Shown here: in pieces, positions 59,434 to 64,000 of the stretch
How the letters are laid out: every line of letters starts with the position of its first letter
Position numbering within the stretch: position 1 is the first letter of the stretch
Assembly (NCBI RefSeq): GCF_001049495.1
Contig: NZ_CDWI01000011.1
Coordinates: forward strand, 1,039,903 to 1,103,902
Length of the DNA: 64,000 nt
Direction of reading: 5' to 3'
From: Microbacterium sp. 3J1
GTDB taxonomy: Bacteria > Actinomycetota > Actinomycetes > Actinomycetales > Microbacteriaceae
Notes under the pieces: generated by a model
What the model was told of the DNA's origin: nothing
What the model saw: the letters and a program-made list of their open reading frames with translations, nothing else
The model's database searches: none
Translations under genes and position numbers: made by a program

Positions 59434-60783
59434 ATGGCATCCCCCTCGCTCGTCTGGCTCCGCGACGACCTGCGACTCGCCGACAATCCCGCGCTGCGAG
59501 CAGCCGTGGACCGCGGTGAACCCGTGATCGTCCTGTTCGTGTTCGATGAGGAGTCGAGCGGCATCCGACCTCTGGGAGGTGCTGCCCGGTGGTGGCTGCA
59601 CCACTCGCTGGCTTCTCTTCGCGATCGCATCGCCGACATCGGGGGGCGACTGGTGTTGCGGCGCGGGCCGGCGGAGCGGGTCGTCCGCGAAGTGGTCGAC
59701 GATGCCGGAGCCTCCGCGGTCTTCTGGAACCGCCGCTACGGCGGGGCGGAGCGCGAGATCGATGCCGCACTGAAGTCCTCCCTGCGCGAAGACGGGGTCG
59801 AGGTCGCGTCGTTCGCGGGCTCGCTGCTGCACGAACCCTGGACGGTCACCACCGGAGCGGGCACGCACTTCTCCGTCTTCACGCCGTTCTGGCGCGCGTG
59901 CCTCGCGGTCCCCGCCCCGCGTGCCCCACTGCCCTCGCCGCGGGAGATCGACGGCGCGACGAGCGCAGCGGCATCCGACGACCTCGATGACTGGGGCCTG
60001 CTGCCGACCAGGCCGGACTGGGCCGGCGGACTGCGGGAGACGTGGGAGCCCGGCGAACCCGCCGCGCGAGCACGCCTCCGGACCTTTCTCGCAGACGACC
60101 TCCCCACGTACGACACGGCTCGGGACGAGCCCTCGGCGGGTGCCACGTCGCTCCTGTCCCCCCGCCTCCGCTGGGGCGAGTTGAGCCCGTTCACGGTGTG
60201 GCACGAGGCCGTCGCGACCGAGGGTGCTGGGGGCTTCCTCTCAGAGCTCGGCTGGCGCGAGTTCGCGTGGCACACTGCGTTCCACTTCCCCGAACTCGCC
60301 ACCCGGAACCTCCGCCGCGAATTCGACGCCTTCCCCTGGCCACGGTTGAGCCCTCCGATGCTCGAGGCCTGGCAGCACGGGGAGACCGGGATCCCTCTCG
60401 TGGACGCCGGGATGCGCGAACTGTGGCACACCGGCTACATGCACAACCGGGTGCGGATGGTGACGGCGTCGTTCCTGGTCAAGAACCTGCTGATCGACTG
60501 GCGGCTCGGCGAGCAGTGGTTCTGGGACACGCTCGTCGACGCCGACGGGGCCAACAACGCGTTCAACTGGCAGTGGGTCGCCGGCTCCGGCGCCGACGCC
60601 GCTCCGTACTTCCGGATCTTCAACCCCGAGCTGCAGGCGAAGAAGTTCGACCGGAGCGGCCTGTACGTGTCTCAGTGGGCGACGGACGCCCCGACGGAGC
60701 CGATCGTCGATCTCGGTGAGACCCGCAGAGCGGCGCTCGCCGCGTACGACGTGGTGAAGCGGTCACCTCGCGACGCCGGGTGA
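59434..60783 (+). CDS. phr: Deoxyribodipyrimidine photolyase (class I)
   Basis: A 449-residue photolyase/cryptochrome family protein. The N-terminal antenna domain starts [20 protein letters not shown]. The FAD-binding C-terminal domain contains [60 protein letters not shown] and [20 protein letters not shown], which together hold the FAD-contact residues and the tryptophan chain of DNA photolyases. It repairs UV-induced cyclobutane pyrimidine dimers with blue light. Length fits CPD photolyase rather than the CryB/FeS-BCP group, whose cysteine cluster is absent. ATG at 59434 is chosen from the -10 spacing; the frame is open upstream into the DoxX gene. Confidence 0.92.
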   Translation: MASPSLVWLRDDLRLADNPALRAAVDRGEPVIVLFVFDEESSGIRPLGGAARWWLHHSLASLRDRIADIGGRLVLRRGPAERVVREVVDDAGASAVFWNRRYGGAEREIDAALKSSLREDGVEVASFAGSLLHEPWTVTTGAGTHFSVFTPFWRACLAVPAPRAPLPSPREIDGATSAAASDDLDDWGLLPTRPDWAGGLRETWEPGEPAARARLRTFLADDLPTYDTARDEPSAGATSLLSPRLRWGELSPFTVWHEAVATEGAGGFLSELGWREFAWHTAFHFPELATRNLRREFDAFPWPRLSPPMLEAWQHGETGIPLVDAGMRELWHTGYMHNRVRMVTASFLVKNLLIDWRLGEQWFWDTLVDADGANNAFNWQWVAGSGADAAPYFRIFNPELQAKKFDRSGLYVSQWATDAPTEPIVDLGETRRAALAAYDVVKRSPRDAG

Positions 60784-60819
60784 CGCCGCGCGGAGGGTGA
60801 CCGCCGACCACCGTCGTCG

Positions 60820-61308
60820 TCAGGACGCGTAGCGCTCGACCCGGAGCACGCAGTCGAGCGCCTCGTCCTGGACGGCGACCGTGGTCGCCCAGTCGGCGCT
60901 CGCCCCCGGGTCGGTCGGATCGACGTTGACCTGAGTGAGCGAGCGGGTGTCGCCGCCCTCGGTGAGCAGCGAGACGTAGATCCGATACGAGGCGGCGGCA
61001 TCACTCGAGTTCGTGACCGTGCCGGCGACCTCCCAGTGATCGCCGCTGAGCTCGCAGGTCGTCACCTCGGCGTCGGCCAGGGCCCCGACGAGCCCTTCCC
61101 CGGAGCCCGGGGTGTCGACGATGTCGGTGATCCCGGCTTCCGCCGCGTCGGTCTCCGTCGCGGTCGGTGCGGGTGTGGGCTCGGGACCGCCGTCGGTGCA
61201 GCCGACGAGGACGAGTCCGAGAGCCAGGGCGATGCCTGCCGCGACCACCCCCGTGGCAGCCGGACGGCGCCCTGCGGTGGTCGAGGAGGAGGTGCGGATG
61301 ATCTGCAT
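60820..61308 (-). CDS. Secreted lipoprotein of unknown function
   Basis: A 162-residue lipoprotein. A basic N-terminus is followed by a hydrophobic stretch and a lipobox LVLVGC with the lipidated Cys at residue 37, then a Thr/Pro/Glu-rich linker (TDGGPEPTPAPTATETDAAE). The mature domain of about 90 residues is beta-rich (VAGTVTNSSDAAASYRIYVS) with two cysteines that may pair (CELSGDH and LDCVLRV); it recalls FxLYD-type or extracellular beta-sandwich domains. AAAGG precedes the ATG. It lies 24 bp after the large sortase-anchored protein on the same strand, so the two may be co-expressed. Confidence 0.85.
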   Translation of the reverse strand: MQIIRTSSSTTAGRRPAATGVVAAGIALALGLVLVGCTDGGPEPTPAPTATETDAAEAGITDIVDTPGSGEGLVGALADAEVTTCELSGDHWEVAGTVTNSSDAAASYRIYVSLLTEGGDTRSLTQVNVDPTDPGASADWATTVAVQDEALDCVLRVERYAS

Positions 61309-61332
61309 CGTGTCGCCTTTCAGTGCGGAGTT

Positions 61333-64000
61333 CTAGGAGGAGGAGTTCTGGGGCCGCATCGACCGGCGGCGACGGCCGGTGATCAGCAGCACGAGGCCCG
61401 CGAGGAGGAAGAGCGCGGAACCGCCGACCAGCGGGAGCGCGTCCCCGCCGCCGGTGAAGGGCAGGATGCCGCCCGGTTCCGGCTCGGGGAGGTTCAGCGC
61501 ATCGGATGCCGCGTCGAGCACCGGCACACCGGATGCGGCTTCGACACTCGTCACCACAGCCCGTGAGGTGACCACGGTGCCTTCTATGGCGGCGGTGATC
61601 ACGACCGTGGCGACCGCGGTCACGCTCTGGCCGGGAAGCAGCACCCCGGGCTCGCCCGGCCAGGTGTAGGTGATGGCGCTCAGACCCGGATACGGGTCGC
61701 TGATCTTCACGCCGGTGAGCGTCGTGGTGCCGGTGTTGGTCGCGGTGTAGCGGAACAGCAGCCGGTCGCTGGCGAAGCCCTGCTGGCCGTCCTGCACCGA
61801 GATGCTCATGGCGAGTTCGATCCGCGGCTCGTTCGGTACCTCGACGCGGGCGGCGTCTTCTGCCTCGACCACGGTGCCGTCCGGTGAAGAACCCGTCGCG
61901 GTCGCGAGGTTGTCGATGTGGCCTCGGTCCACGTCGGCCTGGGTGATCACGTAGTCGGCGCTGACCGAGACGGTCTCCCCGGAGGCGAGGACTCCGGGGA
62001 GACCCGGCCACACCACGGTCGGGGATCCCAGTCCCGCGAGCTCGTCGACGACGGCGACATCCGACAGGGTGACGTTGCCGGAGTTGGTGACGGTGATGGT
62101 GTACCGCACACCGCCCCCCTGCTGCGCCGCGCCCGTGAGCTCGGCGGTCTTCACGAGATCGAGCGCCGGGGTCGCGGCGATCAGCGTCTCGCCCGCGTCC
62201 TGGTCGCTCACGACGATCCCGGATCCGGTGCCGCTGACCGAGGCCGCCGACGCGATGCGTCCCGCGTCGACGTCCGCCTGCGTCAGGGCGTACGAGGCGG
62301 TGGCGGAGGCCACCTGCCCCGGAGCGAGGACCCCGGGCTCCCCGGGCCACGTGATCTGCAGACCGGCGAGACCGAACTGGCCGTCCGCGAAGACGATGTC
62401 CCGCACCGTGACGTTGCCCGTGTTCGCGATCGTGAACGCGTAGTCCACACGATCGCCGGGACGCCCGGTGCCACCCTCGGCGAAGGCCTGCGTCTTCTCG
62501 ACGTCGATGGCCGGTGCGGCGCCGATCGTGGGCACGGCGGACTCCGTCGACTCGGCCGTCACCGCGTCACCGCCCGGCGTGAGTGCGCTGACGGTCGCGA
62601 TGTTCCGCACGACGCCGGCGTCGACGTCCGCCTGCGCCACCGTGTACTCGGCCGTCGCCGCGACCGACTGGCCGGGCGCGAGCGTGCCCTCGGTCGTCGG
62701 CCACGCGCCGTAGGAGATCTGCGACAGCCCGTCGAGCGCGTCGGCCAGCGCCACCGACGACAGCGTCAGCGTGCCGCTGTTCGTGATGACGAAGTCGTAG
62801 GAGATCCGCGTGCCGACGCCGCCGTCGCCTTCTCGCGCGCCGATCTTCGACACCTCGAGCGCACCGACGCCGCCCGCCAACGGCACGATCGTGGCCGGCG
62901 TGCTGAAGCTCACCACCGCCCCGGCGGGGGTCGTGCCGGTGCCGGTCGCGATGTTGCGGACGGTGCCGGCATCGACGTCGGCCTGGCTGACCGGGCGCGT
63001 CGCCGTGATCGTCACGGTCTGTCCCGGCAGTAGACGGCCGGGGTTCGCGGCATCCGGCCAGACGAAGGCCACGCCCGACAGGTTGTCGACCGTGTTGCTC
63101 AGCGCGACGCCCGTGAGCGTCGTGTTCCCGATGTTCTGGATCGTGAAGACGTAGTCGATCGCATCGCCGACGGCGCCGCTGCCGCCCGGGGCGAGCTGCG
63201 CCGTCTGAGTGGTGCGGATCGCCTGCGCCGGAGTGGTCGGGAGGTCGGTGTCCATCGTGAACGGGTCGGAGCTGTCCGACACCACGACGCCGCGCGGGGA
63301 GGTGCCGAAGGACGTGGCGATGTTCGTGATCGACCCCGCGTCGACGTCGGCCTGCGTCACCGTGTACCGAGCCACGCCCTTCGCCGAACCGCCGGGCGGG
63401 AGGATGCCGGACGTCGCCGGGAACTCGATCTGCGGAGTGCCGAGACCCTCCAGGTCGTCCTGGAGACGCACGAGGCGCAATGTCACGTTGCCGGTGTTCG
63501 TGATGTCGAACGTGTACTCGATCACGCTGCCGACGCCGCCGGACCCGCTGACGTACGACCCGCCCTTGATCGTGCGGATCGACGGTGCGTGGTCGGCCGT
63601 CGACAGCGGTGCGATGGTCGATGTCGCCGTGAGGGTCTCGCCGGACGGCGTCGTCGCGCGCACCGACGCCGTGTTCTGCACGGTGCCGCGGTCGACGTCC
63701 TCCTGGCTGATGGCGTACGACGCCGTCCCCCTGGCCACCTGTCCGGGCGCGAGCACTCCGGCACCCGCCGGCCAGTCGATCGTGAGGGGGCCGATGCCCA
63801 CGAGCTCGTCCGTGATGGCCACGTCCGACAGGCTCACGGTTCCGGTGTTCTCGATGCGGAAGTCGAAAGTGACACCGTCGCCCGCCGCTGCGGCACCGGG
63901 GGCGTCGAGCGACGCGGTCTTCGTGAACACGAGGCCGGGTGCGGGGGCGAGCGAGACGGTCGCCGGAGCGAGGGCGCTCGCCGGAGCGCCGATCGGAGGC
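61333..64000 (-). CDS. LPXTG-anchored surface protein with DUF11/DUF7507-like repeats (5' end beyond window)
   Basis: At least 889 residues, open at the right edge. It has seven visible repeats of about 115-125 residues, each with the pattern NTGN(V/T)(T/S)L..V...D...GL....WP...GVLAPGQ.V..TA.Y..(T/S)QADVDAG.V.N.AT. An example is DYAFTIANTGNVTVRDIVFA followed by PGVLAPGQVASATASYALTQ. The C-terminus carries a sortase signal: LPFTG (in GILPFTGGGDALPLVG), a hydrophobic helix LFLLAGLVLLITG and the basic tail RRRRS. Such repeats form rows of Ig-like beta sandwiches that extend from the cell wall. The frame stays open to 64000, so the signal peptide and probably more repeats lie outside. A GTG at 63930 is not a real start. 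Confidence 0.88.
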   Translation of the reverse strand, partial: PPIGAPASALAPATVSLAPAPGLVFTKTASLDAPGAAAAGDGVTFDFRIENTGTVSLSDVAITDELVGIGPLTIDWPAGAGVLAPGQVARGTASYAISQEDVDRGTVQNTASVRATTPSGETLTATSTIAPLSTADHAPSIRTIKGGSYVSGSGGVGSVIEYTFDITNTGNVTLRLVRLQDDLEGLGTPQIEFPATSGILPPGGSAKGVARYTVTQADVDAGSITNIATSFGTSPRGVVVSDSSDPFTMDTDLPTTPAQAIRTTQTAQLAPGGSGAVGDAIDYVFTIQNIGNTTLTGVALSNTVDNLSGVAFVWPDAANPGRLLPGQTVTITATRPVSQADVDAGTVRNIATGTGTTPAGAVVSFSTPATIVPLAGGVGALEVSKIGAREGDGGVGTRISYDFVITNSGTLTLSSVALADALDGLSQISYGAWPTTEGTLAPGQSVAATAEYTVAQADVDAGVVRNIATVSALTPGGDAVTAESTESAVPTIGAAPAIDVEKTQAFAEGGTGRPGDRVDYAFTIANTGNVTVRDIVFADGQFGLAGLQITWPGEPGVLAPGQVASATASYALTQADVDAGRIASAASVSGTGSGIVVSDQDAGETLIAATPALDLVKTAELTGAAQQGGGVRYTITVTNSGNVTLSDVAVVDELAGLGSPTVVWPGLPGVLASGETVSVSADYVITQADVDRGHIDNLATATGSSPDGTVVEAEDAARVEVPNEPRIELAMSISVQDGQQGFASDRLLFRYTATNTGTTTLTGVKISDPYPGLSAITYTWPGEPGVLLPGQSVTAVATVVITAAIEGTVVTSRAVVTSVEAASGVPVLDAASDALNLPEPEPGGILPFTGGGDALPLVGGSALFLLAGLVLLITGRRRRSMRPQNSSS
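61490..64000 (-). repeat. Tandem protein-coding repeats (about 350-370 bp each) in the surface protein
   Basis: Seven units can be counted by their recurring VDVDAG/QADVDAG and NTGN signals, each recurring roughly every 350-370 bp. They are diverged at DNA level, so they are old protein repeats and not recent duplications. The last unit (nearest the LPFTG signal) is the most divergent and lacks QADVDAG. Confidence 0.75.

Noticed and set aside
1..64000. tRNA or rRNA genes, CRISPR arrays, insertion sequences, integrases
   Set aside because: All gaps are short (longest 213 bp) and hold no cloverleaf, direct spaced repeats or transposase-like coding regions.

Overview
This is a GC-rich chromosomal segment from an actinobacterium, most likely a member of the Microbacteriaceae such as Microbacterium. 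The evidence is the gene order (pyrR-pyrBC-carAB-pyrF-gmk-rpoZ-metK-priA-fmt, rarA-rpsD-alaS-ruvX-mltG-aroECKBQ-efp-nusB, yebC-ruvCAB-yajC-secDF-relA), a PriA that has lost its helicase motifs, an actinobacterial integration host factor fused to guanylate kinase, TANNNT -10 elements with little -35 sequence, and many genes that appear leaderless. No rRNA, tRNA, CRISPR array, insertion sequence, integrase or prophage gene was seen, and no gene-free stretch exceeds 300 bases (the longest gap is the 213 bp between nirB and the DUF349 gene).

Region by region (most genes are on the minus strand, so transcription mainly runs right to left). 1-13.4 kb: a nearly gapless pyrimidine operon (pyrR, pyrB, pyrC, a small membrane PH-like protein, carA, carB, pyrF) continuing into mIHF-gmk, rpoZ, metK, priA and the 5' part of fmt. 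13.5-21.0 kb: an accessory block between nusB and pyrR, which are neighbours or near-neighbours in other actinobacteria. It holds a four-gene type VII secretion (WXG100) substrate cluster without secretion machinery, a metallo-beta-lactamase/Rieske fusion protein and a SWIM-SNF2 helicase. 21.1-33.4 kb: nusB, efp, the shikimate genes aroQ, aroB, aroK, aroC and aroE, then mltG, ruvX, alaS, a small membrane protein, rpsD and rarA. 33.5-39.9 kb: a nitrite assimilation locus with an FNT-type transporter, an NnaR-type HemD/winged-helix regulator, a siroheme methyltransferase, nirD and nirB; an 11-bp-periodic array of GlnR-like half sites lies in front of nirB. 40.0-50.6 kb: a DUF349 protein, an AbiEi-like protein, the (p)ppGpp enzyme, secF-secD-yajC, ruvBAC and yebC. 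50.7-56.5 kb: a PLP-dependent decarboxylase and a vitamin B6 module (pdxST divergent from pdxR-pdxY), then a HIT protein. 56.5-64 kb: thrS, a YnfA-like protein, a DoxX-like protein, a photolyase, a lipoprotein and a large sortase-anchored repeat protein cut by the window end.

The core operons supply pyrimidines, chorismate, translation factors, Sec export and recombination. The less ordinary parts are the type VII substrate cluster with its MBL-Rieske neighbour, the mIHF-Gmk fusion, the GlnR-like array at nirB, a short dispersed repeat that has entered coding or start regions, and a recurring architecture in which a -10 hexamer sits exactly 6 nt before the start codon. All functional calls come from reading motifs and context; no database search was run.
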